Counted from the stretch's first letter, positions 8,946 through 17,499 are shown. The stretch is 64,000 bases of DNA from Prevotella sp. (GCA_023665755.1 JAMPDF010000001.1:1-64000); one strand, 5' to 3'. Program-made: numbers and translations. The notes: generated from the sequence alone by a model not told the origin.

Positions 8946-10975
8946 AAAACAGCGAAAACGAAATCTACGAATATGATTATTTAGACGTCAAATCTGCTGA
9001 ATTGCGTGAAGAAGTTTTAAAAGAATTTATTAACGATAATACCAAAACAAATAAGATGGAATTCGTTGATTTAGGAATGTATTTAGAAAATGAAACAATA
9101 AGAAGTAAAATAGCTTCAGCTGTTAATAAATCTCTATTGGATGAAAAAATAGTTTTATCAGATTCTCAAATTGAAATATTAAGTATATTAGAGGAAAAAA
9201 GTTTATTTTTGAGTGCTCCTACTAGTTTCGGAAAAACTTTTATTGTTCTTGAATACATAATTAGACATCCAAATTTAAATAACATAGTTTTTATAGTTCC
9301 TACTTTGGCTTTGATGAACGAATTGTTAAAAAAAATATACGATTACTTTGGTGAAAAATATAATATTTGTATAAATGGTGATGAAAAAATTGAAAAGAAA
9401 AATATATTTATTTTTGTTCCTGAAAGAAGCGATAATTTATTTGTCAAAAAAATTAGTGAACTGGGCTTGGATTTGCTAATAATTGATGAGATATACAAAT
9501 TAAAACCAAAAAATAAAAAGGAATTAAATAATGATGATAGAATTATTCTTATGAATAAAGTATATTTAGGACTTTTGAAAATTGCGAAGAAGGTTATTCT
9601 ATTAGGTCCATTCATTAAACAAATTACATTTGATAATACGAAGTTAGATATCGTAAAATATTATACAAATCTTTCACCTGTCTATAATTTTGTTCATAAT
9701 TATTGTAATCAAAACTGGATTGATTATATGGGTGGAAATAAGGAATTAGTATATTTTAATTCTCCTGAATCTATTTATAATTTTTTAGAGTTAATAATCC
9801 ATAAATTTCCAGAAAAGGATGAATATATAAAAAAATATGAAACAGAGATTATGCATTTAGAAAATACTTTTTTCGTTGATTGGTATGGAGTTAAACTTCT
9901 AAAAAGGGGAATAGGTATTCATCATGGGAAAACACCTATGTTTCTGAGAAAATTTTATGAGGAAGAATATAGAAATGGATCACTAAAATGTTTGCTATGT
10001 ACAAGTACGCTTATGGAAGGAGTGAATACCCCTACAATGAGAATGATTGTAGTTGATGATCCTGGAAGTATTTTTAGACTAAATAATTTAATAGGAAGAG
10101 TAGGCAGATTGAATACTAAAAGCCCTTCTTCAGGAGATATATTTTTATTTAATGAAAATACATATCAAAAATATATTGATAGAAACAAATGGAACGAACT
10201 TATTATTCTATCTGAAGATCCGAATGTTACATCTGAAGATGAAATATTATTTCTCGATAAAAAGAACACTGACAATGATAAAGAAAAAAAGTATAATCAA
10301 AAAATCAATACTATATTAAATGAATCAAATAAAACACTTGAAGAAATAAAAACATATGATATAAGAATTAATATTGCTTATACTTTTGCAAAAGATGGGT
10401 TTAAGGAAAAATTTTTAATGGCAAAAGATACAAGAGAATGTATTAAATTGTCTTGTGAATTATTAGAAAAAATCTCTTATAAATTTAAGGTGGAACATTT
10501 TGATAATATAAATTATCAAGGAAAAACATTACCATATTTAGTTTTTATAAGTATGATGATGTCAAAAAAAAGTTTTAATGATATAATTTTATATTTTGAA
10601 AGTAAATATGGCAATTTATCAATTAAAAATAAGAATCTATTAATAGATAAATTTCTTGAACTTAGAGCATTTATTAAATTTAAACTTTCAAAAATAATTA
10701 ATTATTTCGAATTATTCAATGTAAATTACAATTCAAATGTCAATTTGAATAATTTTGTATTTCATTTAAATAACTATAATGATTTGAAGATTACTGATAA
10801 GATTTTAGAAGATTTAGGAATTGAAGAAACTGATTTTATTAAACTTGATAGATTCATTCCTCACGCTGAACAAGTTTCAACATCCGAAATAATTCGTTCT
10901 TTAAATAAAAATAAAAAAGAAATAGAATCAATAGCTCTAAGCCCTTTTACAAAAAGAAATATTAAAAGGCTTTAA
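8942..10975 (+). CDS. hamB: HamB-like superfamily 2 helicase of a Hachiman-type system
   Basis: This 677-residue protein has an SF2 helicase core: motif I APTSFGKT near residue 92, motif II as DEIY near residue 180 (instead of the common DEAH or DEAD), a motif V-like region TSTLMEGVNTP near residue 355, and a QxxGRxGR-like motif VI as LIGRVGR near residue 385. The last 250 residues are a helical extension that I cannot assign. It overlaps hamA by four bases. In known systems HamB surveys DNA and licenses the nuclease HamA. Codon use is very AT-rich, as in the rest of the island. The pairing makes Hachiman the best call; another helicase-nuclease system of the same design cannot be excluded. 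Confidence 0.82.
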   Translation: MKNSENEIYEYDYLDVKSAELREEVLKEFINDNTKTNKMEFVDLGMYLENETIRSKIASAVNKSLLDEKIVLSDSQIEILSILEEKSLFLSAPTSFGKTFIVLEYIIRHPNLNNIVFIVPTLALMNELLKKIYDYFGEKYNICINGDEKIEKKNIFIFVPERSDNLFVKKISELGLDLLIIDEIYKLKPKNKKELNNDDRIILMNKVYLGLLKIAKKVILLGPFIKQITFDNTKLDIVKYYTNLSPVYNFVHNYCNQNWIDYMGGNKELVYFNSPESIYNFLELIIHKFPEKDEYIKKYETEIMHLENTFFVDWYGVKLLKRGIGIHHGKTPMFLRKFYEEEYRNGSLKCLLCTSTLMEGVNTPTMRMIVVDDPGSIFRLNNLIGRVGRLNTKSPSSGDIFLFNENTYQKYIDRNKWNELIILSEDPNVTSEDEILFLDKKNTDNDKEKKYNQKINTILNESNKTLEEIKTYDIRINIAYTFAKDGFKEKFLMAKDTRECIKLSCELLEKISYKFKVEHFDNINYQGKTLPYLVFISMMMSKKSFNDIILYFESKYGNLSIKNKNLLIDKFLELRAFIKFKLSKIINYFELFNVNYNSNVNLNNFVFHLNNYNDLKITDKILEDLGIEETDFIKLDRFIPHAEQVSTSEIIRSLNKNKKEIESIALSPFTKRNIKRL

Positions 10976-11047
10976 TATTTTTGCTGACTAGTGTAATGCC
11001 GAAATTTTTATAAATGAGAATTTATTAGTAACTTCAAAATAATGATG

Positions 11048-11072
11048 CGGTAGCGTAATTGCTACCGTTTTT
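11048..11072 (+). terminator. Hairpin with T-run after hamB
   Basis: A perfect 7-bp stem CGGTAGC / GCTACCG with a 6-base loop is followed by five T. It lies 70 bases after hamB and would end the defence transcript. Confidence 0.75.
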
Positions 11073-11094
11073 CATTTTAAGGAGGTGGTGCTTA

Positions 11095-11127
11095 ATGAAA
11101 GTATTTACTTGCATCATTAGCAATTAG
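11095..11127 (+). other. Possible 10-codon leader ORF before istA
   Basis: An ATG at 11095 follows a strong AAGGAGG at 11079-11085 and reads MKVFTCIISN then TAG. Its 3' half is folded into an inverted repeat, TGCATCA (11110-11116) with TGATGCA (11128-11134). In the next frame the same DNA reads on as ASLAISDALVRF without a stop until istA, so it may be a frameshifted remnant of a slightly longer small protein. Both readings rest only on the ribosome-binding site and frame. Confidence 0.35.
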
Positions 11128-11172
11128 TGATGCACTTGTAAGATTTCAAAATAAAGAAGGAGGTAGAAAAGA

Positions 11173-12651
11173 GTGCTTGGAATCGAGCAATTTAAAAAAT
11201 TACAGGAGTATAAGAAGCTAGGTGTTTCAAAGCTAAAGGTATCAGAAAAACTTAATTTATCTTATAAGACAGTTTGGAACTGGTGGGATAGAGATGAAGA
11301 TTTCTTTTACAAGTTTCAAAAAGAGCATGAGTTTATCTTGGATAATTATCGGCAGTATATTATTGAAATATTAAAGATATGTCCTCAAATTAATAATACT
11401 GTACTATTAAGAAGAATTAAGGATGATTTTAGTGATTTTGATATTCCTACTGCAACATTTTATAGGTATGTTAAGAAGGTTAGAGAAGAAACTGGATTAT
11501 TAAAACCTGCTAGAAAGTATTCTATAAGAGAAGAAACAGAACCCGGTTATGAAGGGCAAGTTGATTTCGGACAATATATGATGAAAACAATGTATGGAAG
11601 AAATATAAGAATCTATTTCTTTTCGATGATTTTATCGTAGAGTAGGATGAAGTTTGCTTACTTTTTAGTCGAACCATTTGATGCTAGAAAGACTATTGAA
11701 AGTCATATTTATGCATTTAAATATTTTGGTGGACGACCTCAAATGATTGTTTATGACCAGGATAAAACAATGGTAGTATCAGAAAATTTAGGCAATGTTA
11801 TCTTCGTTAAGGAATTTGAAGAATTTATCAATGAAACAGGATTTTCCATTTATCTATGTAAGGGTTATAATCCATCCACTAAAGGTAAAGTTAAAAAGAC
11901 AGTTGATTTCGTTAAGCATCAATTTTTAGATGGAAGAATCTATTATGGCATTGATAGATTGAATGCAGAATTTATGGATTGGTTAGACAGAGTTGGTAAT
12001 GGTCTTATCAACGAAACAACTAAAAAAGTTCCTAGAGAACTATTTAAAAAAGAATATCCTAAACTTATCAAATATTATGAAAAGAAAAATGATGAAATAG
12101 TAGTTCATACTGTTTATCATGATACAATTGAATATAGGGATAATTTATATAAATTACCTCAAGGCAACATTAATGAAAGTGATAGGATAAGAATTGAAAA
12201 GTATGATGACCAATTACTGTTCTATCACGCAACTACTAATGTTCTTTTATGTAAGCATAAACTTGTTGGAGGTAAAGAGAATGTAGTTACTTTACCTAAT
12301 GTAGAAAAAGCACCGTCATCCATAGAAGAATTATTGTTAAAGGATTTTTCTAAATATGATGATGCGATTAAGTTTATTAACAGAATGAGAGAACAAAAAT
12401 CAAGGCATGTATATCCGCAATGTAGAAAACTAGAAAGAATGCGAAAATACTATAGTGATAAAAAGATAGTTGAAGGCATGAAATATTGCTTAAGCATTGA
12501 TGTGTGTACAGGATTTGAATTAAGCTCTTGGCTTGTCATGGAAATGGGAGTAGATATTGCTAAATCATATTTAAGTTCTTATGCAATTAGACATTACAAA
12601 GATAGAGCATTAGAAATTGAAAAGGAGTTAAATGAAAATGGCAGAAGCTAA
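11173..12651 (+). pseudogene. istA: IS21-family transposase istA, inactivated
   Basis: IstA is the DDE transposase of IS21-type elements. The frame opens at a GTG behind AGGAGG, has an N-terminal helix-turn-helix (KLKVSEKLNLSYKTV) and the first catalytic Asp in GQVDFGQ, and is then cut by an in-frame TAG at 11638-11640. After the stop the same frame continues to 12651, with the second Asp in IVYDQDKT. At the place of the catalytic Glu (normally KGKVE) the sequence reads KGKVKK, so the third acidic residue is replaced by Lys. Two independent lesions make it very unlikely to be active. The frame is otherwise well preserved, so decay is fairly recent. Confidence 0.88.
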
Positions 12652-13300
12652 AGAAATACAACAATTAGCTAGAATTCTAAATTTGCAAAATATTGCAAAG
12701 GGTGAAATTGATTTAAATGATGAGAAACTTTCTAATAAAGGTTACATCTATAATATTTTTCTACAAGAAGTAAATATTAGGCATGCAAATAAAACTAAAG
12801 ATATAAGAAAACAATCAAGACTTCCCGAAAAGGCATTTGACAAGACTAGAATCACAGAAGGTCTCAAATGGCAATTAGATAAACTAAGTTCATTTGATTT
12901 TGCATCAGCTAGACAAAATATATTTATCGTTGGTGATTGCTCTACGGGTAAAACATCACTTGCGGTAACAATAGGAAATGAAGCGATTGAAAAAGGTGCT
13001 AGAGTCATTTACATAAAGTTTGATGATTTGTTAGCTGAACAAAAAATAAAGAAGAAAACATGGAACTACATATTAAATGCTGATTTAGTTATTGTAGATG
13101 ATATATTTTATATGACACCAACCAATGAAGAGCTAGAACAAGCCTATAAGATAATGATCTTTTTACAAGAAACAAGAAGTTTAGTCCTAATCACAAATAG
13201 AGCATTATCATCTTGGAAGGAAATGAAAGTAGATTCACATTTAGTAGAAACTCTTCAAAAAAGATTAATGCAAAGAGCACAGCTGATATCGTTAGCATAA
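12632..13300 (+). CDS. istB: IS21-family helper ATPase IstB
   Basis: IstB is a DnaA/DnaC-like AAA+ ATPase that helps IstA choose and remodel the target. The 222-residue protein has a Walker A motif GDCSTGKTS near residue 107 and a Walker B-like VIVDDIF near residue 152, followed by the sensor region with ITNRALSSW. Its start overlaps the istA end by 20 bases, the normal arrangement. It is slightly shorter than typical IstB but intact. With istA broken it can only act if a partner is supplied elsewhere. No convincing element ends are visible on either side. Confidence 0.88.
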   Translation: MKMAEAKEIQQLARILNLQNIAKGEIDLNDEKLSNKGYIYNIFLQEVNIRHANKTKDIRKQSRLPEKAFDKTRITEGLKWQLDKLSSFDFASARQNIFIVGDCSTGKTSLAVTIGNEAIEKGARVIYIKFDDLLAEQKIKKKTWNYILNADLVIVDDIFYMTPTNEELEQAYKIMIFLQETRSLVLITNRALSSWKEMKVDSHLVETLQKRLMQRAQLISLA

Positions 13301-13603
13301 CTTGATGATAATAATTTCATCAGTTGGCTCAAACCTATCTGCTTTCTTTTTGAACCAAGTGACGAGACTATTATCCTTTTGAATGAGGAAACACAAGCGA
13401 AACAAGTTCCTACGAATTATTCTCACCAAATTGCTGAAAAGTTCGTAATGAGTGAGAATAAAACCATATATAGGGGTAGGGGAGGTCAAATCTCTACACC
13501 TATTTTAATGGGACATCGGGCTGGGGTTTCGTGCGTAAAAAAGCCGAAATCAAAAGTTGCCATGTTTATTGTACGAAAAGACTCGACAAGACATAAGAGT
13601 CTT
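13301..13603. other. Unassigned region after istB
   Basis: About 300 bases lie between istB and a terminator. A 78-codon frame at 13379-13615 (plus strand) has no recognisable domain and no ribosome-binding site. The stretch with GGGGAGGTCAAATCTCTAC near 13480, followed by a GC-richer block and GTAAAAAAGCCGAAA, resembles from memory the DNA next to terminase small-subunit genes at the packaging end of some Clostridia siphophages. I regard it as a possible phage fragment, with low certainty. Confidence 0.3.
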
Positions 13604-13640
13604 AAAAAGTTCTAAAACTAAATGATTTTAGAACTTTTTT
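13604..13640. terminator. Strong bidirectional terminator
   Basis: A perfect 14-bp stem (AAAAAGTTCTAAAA with its complement) around an 8-base loop ends in a long T-run, with A-run on the other side. It can serve the istAB side on the plus strand and the opposing small regulator gene on the minus strand. Confidence 0.85.
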
Positions 13641-13766
13641 TATTGTTTTTGATTCATTTTGGTACAAATTTGTCTATTAAAAAAACACTAAAAGATTTTT
13701 ATTCCAAGGCTCGTTTTGAGTCTTTTTTTAAAAAAATGGGTCTTGAACTCGCATAATCAAAAAAAA

Positions 13767-14006
13767 TTAATCTAATTTAAAATAAGAAATAAAATTTTCA
13801 CCTAAAGTAAATAACTTAATAAGTGAATAATATGAAAATAGTTTTCCATTTAAAATAGAACGAATAGTAGAAGAAGATAAACTAGTATCTTTAGATAATT
13901 GAGATATAGAAATAGAATTATCTATCATATAATACTTTAAAGCATTCATCATCATTTTTTGATAAGTAAGATAATTTGTAGTATTATTGAAAGAAATATT
14001 ATTCAT
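13767..14006 (-). CDS. Small helix-turn-helix protein
   Basis: The protein of about 79 residues contains ISQLSKDTSLSSSTIRSILNGK, which has the spacing of an XRE-type helix-turn-helix (shown here only in outline). I prefer the ATG at 14006 because an AAAGGTGG site lies just upstream of it on the minus strand; an upstream ATG at 14036 would put that site inside the gene. It is divergent from the lipoprotein cassette whose promoter begins about 70 bases away, so it could repress that cassette. Family and target are not known. Confidence 0.6.
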   Translation of the reverse strand: MNNISFNNTTNYLTYQKMMMNALKYYMIDNSISISQLSKDTSLSSSTIRSILNGKLFSYYSLIKLFTLGENFISYFKLD

Positions 14007-14064
14007 AGAAATCCACCTTTTTTCATATTCTAACAAGATAATAAAAGAATATAAGGATATTTTT

Positions 14065-14306
14065 TATTGAATTGTTTTGAAAAAAATAAGTACTATGATA
14101 CAATAACCTTAAGAAGTATATTTTTAAAGTATAAAAAGTAATAATTGAATTAGAAAAGAATATTACCAATCTTTAATGTAAATCAAAGATTTAAAATAAA
14201 ATGAAGGTTACAAAGGAGGATTGATATAAAATGAAAATCATATTAAGAACAGGAAGATTCCTGTGGATTTAAGATTGTAAATAAAAGAATAATAGAGGAG
14301 GAAGAT
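14065..14306 (+). repeat. Lipoprotein leader, copy A (promoter, micro-ORF, leader RNA)
   Basis: These about 240 bases are closely related to 42628-42864. Shared landmarks in order are TTGAATTGTTTTGAAA, a -10 (TACAAT at 14099-14104, 16 bases after TTGAAA at 14077-14082), ATTACCAATCTTTA, TACAAAGG(A/T)GGATTGATAT, a 13-codon ORF, and the ribosome-binding site of a lipoprotein gene. Similarity fades after the signal peptide. The leader is therefore a mobile or duplicated expression cassette placed before different lipoproteins. Confidence 0.8.
14231..14272 (+). CDS. Conserved 13-residue leader peptide (copy A)
   Basis: ATG at 14231 follows AAAGGAGG at 14213-14220 and reads MKIILRTGRFLWI then TAA. 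The second copy at 42788 encodes MKIILRIGRFLWI, one difference in 13, while the surrounding non-coding leader has diverged more. A small inverted repeat AGGAAGATTCCT lies inside. It may be a regulatory leader peptide or a secreted or membrane micropeptide (hydrophobic with three positive charges). No known family is recognised. Confidence 0.5.
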   Translation: MKIILRTGRFLWI

Positions 14307-14987
14307 ATGAAGAAAATAATTAGTTTATTATGTGTATTATGCTGTCTATTTTTAGTTAGTTGCAAAAGACAAATTAAAGAAGACAAATTAGAAAATTCTA
14401 GAAAAGAAAATATCGAAGAAATACAATATAATTCTTTAAAAGAAAAATTGTTAGAAAATGATTTTGATGAAGAAAAAAGAAAAATTTTAACCATTTTATA
14501 TTTGGGAACAAATGAAGAAATCATTGAATATTTAAAACCTAGCGTTTTACAAGAAGAAGCAAAAGATTTAATGGAATTATCAAAAAAACCATCTAAATTA
14601 ACTGATGAAGCAAAAAAAGCTTTAATAGAAATATACCTTGGTGAATATTTTGTTAAAGATATTGATGCAAGGAAAAATTTCGAAGCATTATCATTAGACT
14701 ATCAATATGCTATTTATCGAGAAATGGTATATGGTAATGATTGGGATAAGAAAGAAATTATGAATATATTGCATAATGGTAGTTATCGCATTAATGAAAT
14801 TTTTGCGGAGTTAGTATTAAAAGAGTCTTTAGAAGAATTTGAATATAGAGCACCCTTAAAAATTGCAAAAGAAGCAATAGTAACACCATTTTTAAATTTC
14901 TTTTTTAAGGAAAATACAAAAATACTAAACAAATGTAAAGAATTACCATTGGATTATCAATATATTATTTATCAAAAATTGAAATAA
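14307..14987 (+). CDS. Lipoprotein of unknown function, leader cassette A
   Basis: The 226-residue protein has a signal peptide with the lipobox LVSC (Cys at about residue 19), so it is exported and lipid-anchored on the outer face of the membrane. The mature part is highly charged and helical with several repeats of the pattern LDYQYxIY near residues 130 and 215, suggesting a duplicated helical motif. It starts behind a GAGGAGG site. The signal peptide resembles that of the lipoprotein at 42865, although the mature proteins are unrelated. I do not recognise the family. Confidence 0.75.
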   Translation: MKKIISLLCVLCCLFLVSCKRQIKEDKLENSRKENIEEIQYNSLKEKLLENDFDEEKRKILTILYLGTNEEIIEYLKPSVLQEEAKDLMELSKKPSKLTDEAKKALIEIYLGEYFVKDIDARKNFEALSLDYQYAIYREMVYGNDWDKKEIMNILHNGSYRINEIFAELVLKESLEEFEYRAPLKIAKEAIVTPFLNFFFKENTKILNKCKELPLDYQYIIYQKLK

Positions 14988-15048
14988 AAATTATTTTAAC
15001 GAAATCATAGAAATATTTAATTCTATAATAAAATGGGGGGGGAATAGT

Positions 15049-15828
15049 ATGAGACGTTTTAAAGTTTTATTAATTTTATTTTTCTCGTTTCTTTTAATTG
15101 GTGTTAATAATTCGTTTTTTGAAGTTTCAGCTGCTAACCCAAATGAAATTATTGGAGAATTTGGTTATTATGTTTTAAGAACTCAAAATATTGTTTTTTT
15201 TGACTATGATGAACAAACAACAGATACGTTAGAATTGCAAGAAGTTAGATTTTATCATTTTAATAATGATCGTAATGTTGGAAATGGATATATTATCAAA
15301 GATAGTGAAGAAATTATTTATATGGGTGGTCCATCATCTGGCTATTCACCATATGGATTATATGATAAAGATTGAGTTATAGTTTTTACAAGCTATGAAG
15401 AATGTTTTATATATGATTATAGTAAGTCAGATTTATATGAATATGATGGATTGTATGTTCTTGAAGAAAATAAGTTATATCCATCTGGATCTATCATTGA
15501 CTTTTATTTTGAAAATTTTAATAGGAATTTAATTGATTATGGATATGCATGTAAGAAATCGAATGTAAGGCTTTATAATCAAATCAATAGAAGTTGTTAC
15601 TTTGAAAATTTGCACAGAAATATAGGCAATAATGCGAATGGTTCTTGTTCATATGTTGCATCAGGCACACTACTTAGTTACTATGATACATTTTACAATG
15701 ACAAAATTGTGCCAAATACATATATGGACGAAGAACGAGAAGAAAGTCTCCATATGTTTGATAACGAAATTGAAAGAATTAAGCAAAATAAATCTCTTAT
15801 TCCATCGTGGTATCAAAAGAATTCCTAA
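15049..15828 (+). pseudogene. Secreted C39-like cysteine protease, broken and truncated
   Basis: The frame begins with a signal peptide (hydrophobic stretch then FEVSAA) behind a G-rich site, runs to a TGA at 15373-15375, and continues in exactly the same frame to 15828. After the stop the protein carries NANGSCSYVASGTLLSYYDT, which is the catalytic-Cys region of papain-like/C39-like peptidases seen in secreted Gram-positive proteins. The His part of the active site is missing because the gene ends abruptly 60 residues later, at the edge of repeat debris. Replacement of a Trp codon TGG by TGA would explain the internal stop. It is a pseudogene by two criteria. Confidence 0.7.
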
Positions 15829-15851
15829 TATCTTAAAATTACAATTTATAG

Positions 15852-15922
15852 GGATGCACATTTTCTTTCAAGGATGTGCAAAAAATCGCTTGGGGTGTGC
15901 AGATCTTAGAGTAAGGATGTGC
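15852..15922. repeat. Phased GGRTGYRCA repeat array
   Basis: Four copies of the core (GGATGCACA at 15852, GGATGTGCA at 15872, GGTGTGCA at 15894 and GGATGTGCA at 15914) are spaced 20-22 bases apart. It lies immediately left of the first copy of the terminator-bearing repeat. It looks like a protein-binding iteron array or transposon end, different in sequence from the array at 26-97 but with the same phasing. Confidence 0.5.
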
Positions 15923-15940
15923 AAATGTATTAAAATATAT

Positions 15941-16017
15941 CGTCCTTGCCATAAGTAAACATAGGTATTGATACACTTAACGTTAGGCGTCAATACCTTT
16001 TTCCATGTAAAAATGGG
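15941..16017 (+). repeat. Terminator-bearing repeat, copy 1
   Basis: The unit TCCTTG(C/T)(C/T)ATAAGTA..ATAGGTATTGATA ... GTCAATACCTTTTT contains a 9-bp stem (AGGTATTGA 15963-15971 with TCAATACCT 15990-15998) followed by T. Related copies follow at 17509 and 18561, each just after a broken gene. It can act as a plus-strand terminator. Confidence 0.7.
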
Positions 16018-16237
16018 TGAAAATGAAAAACCAAAAGCGGTTAAACAATTCATTAAAGCACTTAAGGAAAAATCACTTATGCTAGATGAGTAGGATAGTT
16101 CTTGCCAGGCATTATTTGTAGATAAAGCAATAGTCCAAAAAGATAAAAGCATAATGCTCAACTTTTCTAATGGAATAGAAAACAAAATAGAAGCTTTAAA
16201 TAGGGTTTCTTTTTTTTGTTTTTTGCATGTTTTGTAG
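16013..16237 (+). pseudogene. Possible transposase C-terminal fossil
   Basis: One frame, broken by TAG at 16091, reads KAVKQFIKALKEKS and, later, LNFSNGIENKIEALNRVSFF. The second part recalls the SNG..E..NKIK..KR ending of ISL3-type transposases. The match is short and from memory, so this is only a suggestion that the debris here includes an ISL3-like relic. Confidence 0.25.
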
Positions 16238-16616
16238 TATAATATTTATCAAGATTTTTGTATAGATATCCTACTGTCTACAAATTACTTTTATTGTCTT
16301 CTTTTATAATAGCAGTACAATATTGAAAGATTATATTCCCATTTACTGAACAGATATGTTACAAAAGAAGAGAGAGTTTTTTATGAAGAATTGTATTATA
16401 CTAGAATGTTAGCTTAAGCAGTAGGTAGTTTTGTAAGCGAAGACTATTAAAATATTGTTCATTGTTCTTTATTTTTTGGGAAAACTGACTTTGACTTTTC
16501 CAATGGACATAATTTAAATCTAAAGTTGAGGAATAGACAAATCTTTTTTCTAAATGACAAGATTTCAAATGAAGACTTTGCTATAATATAAGTTAGATGA
16601 AGGAAGTGAAAAGCAA
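16238..16616. other. Non-coding stretch before the AraC pseudogene
   Basis: I see no gene in these about 380 AT-rich bases. The only clear signal is an extended -10 (TG then C then TATAAT at 16582-16587), 30 bases before the regulator start, followed by GAAGGAAG as ribosome-binding site. Confidence 0.5.
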
Positions 16617-17499
16617 ATGGATTGGACAATTTGTATTAAAGAGGCAATTGCTTTTATAGAAGAAAACATCTTTGATTCTATTGGGCCTGATGATGTAGCA
16701 ACTGCAGTGTACATCTCTCCTATGTATTTACAAAGAGGGTTTCAAATTCTTACAGGCTTTAATATTTCAGAATACATTAGAAATAGAAAATTATATGAGG
16801 CCGCCAAATGCATTATTTCTTCTGATATGAAGGTGATTGATCTTGCGTATCAATATGGTTATAAAACACCAGAAAGCTTTCTATAGATTTCATGGAATAA
16901 CGCCTTTAGGACTTAGAAAACATCCAAATGCGATTCACGTATTTCATCCATTACATATCGAAATAAAGATTAAAGGAGGAAATTATATGGATTATGTAGT
17001 AGAAGAATTAGAAGGTTTTAAAGTGATAGGATTTTTAAAGGATTTTTCTTTTGAAAACTCATATCAAGAAATCCCTAAGTTTTGGAATGAAATTAATAGT
17101 AAATATCATTCTAGAATATATCCTGGACAAAATTCGGCGAAAGCTTTAGAGCAAGCGATTATAAATAACCGAATTGGAGAGTTTGGAATTTGTATAGATG
17201 AAGCACAGAAGCCAAATACATTTCAGTATATGATTGCTGGAAACTATCAGGGAGGACCTGTTCCTGAAGGACTCAAAGTATTTGAATTGCCTAAGATGAC
17301 GTGGGCAAAGTTTAAATGTGTAGGACCAATGCCCAATGCATTACAAGAAGTAAACACTAGAATTTTTAAGGAATGGCTTCCTGGAAATAAGGAATATGAA
17401 ATTGGTGGAAGATATAACATAGAGTGGTATAGCAGTGAGGGCGATATGCAATCTAATGAATATCAATCTGAAATTTGGATTCCTGTGAAAAAGAAATAA
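16617..17499 (+). pseudogene. AraC-type regulator with GyrI-like effector domain, frameshifted
   Basis: The first frame (16617-16886) encodes the AraC helix-turn-helix pair up to GYKTPESF. The family then needs TKAFYRFHG, but here the reading runs into a stop and KAFYRFHGITPLGLRKHP appears in another frame, followed by a complete GyrI-like ligand-binding domain (to 17499). The junction AAAGCTTTC suggests an 11-base deletion between two AAAGCTTT copies. The GyrI part could still be translated alone: ATG 16987 sits behind a perfect AAAGGAGGA. Such regulators sense small hydrophobic or cationic drugs in relatives. The full-length protein cannot be made without frameshifting. Confidence 0.85.

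Noticed and set aside
15373..15375. UGA recoded as tryptophan, as in mollicutes
   Set aside because: hamA, folA, the VOC gene and others end in TGA immediately before or overlapping other starts, and Trp is encoded by TGG throughout, so TGA is a stop here.
15632..15958. 108-codon open frame in another frame at the end of the protease pseudogene
   Set aside because: Overlaps the protease frame that carries the catalytic-Cys motif and reads into repeat DNA; no family features.
15868..16185. 105-codon minus-strand frame across the first terminator-bearing repeat
   Set aside because: Antisense to repeat and possible transposase fossil; no ribosome-binding site; composition typical of non-coding DNA.
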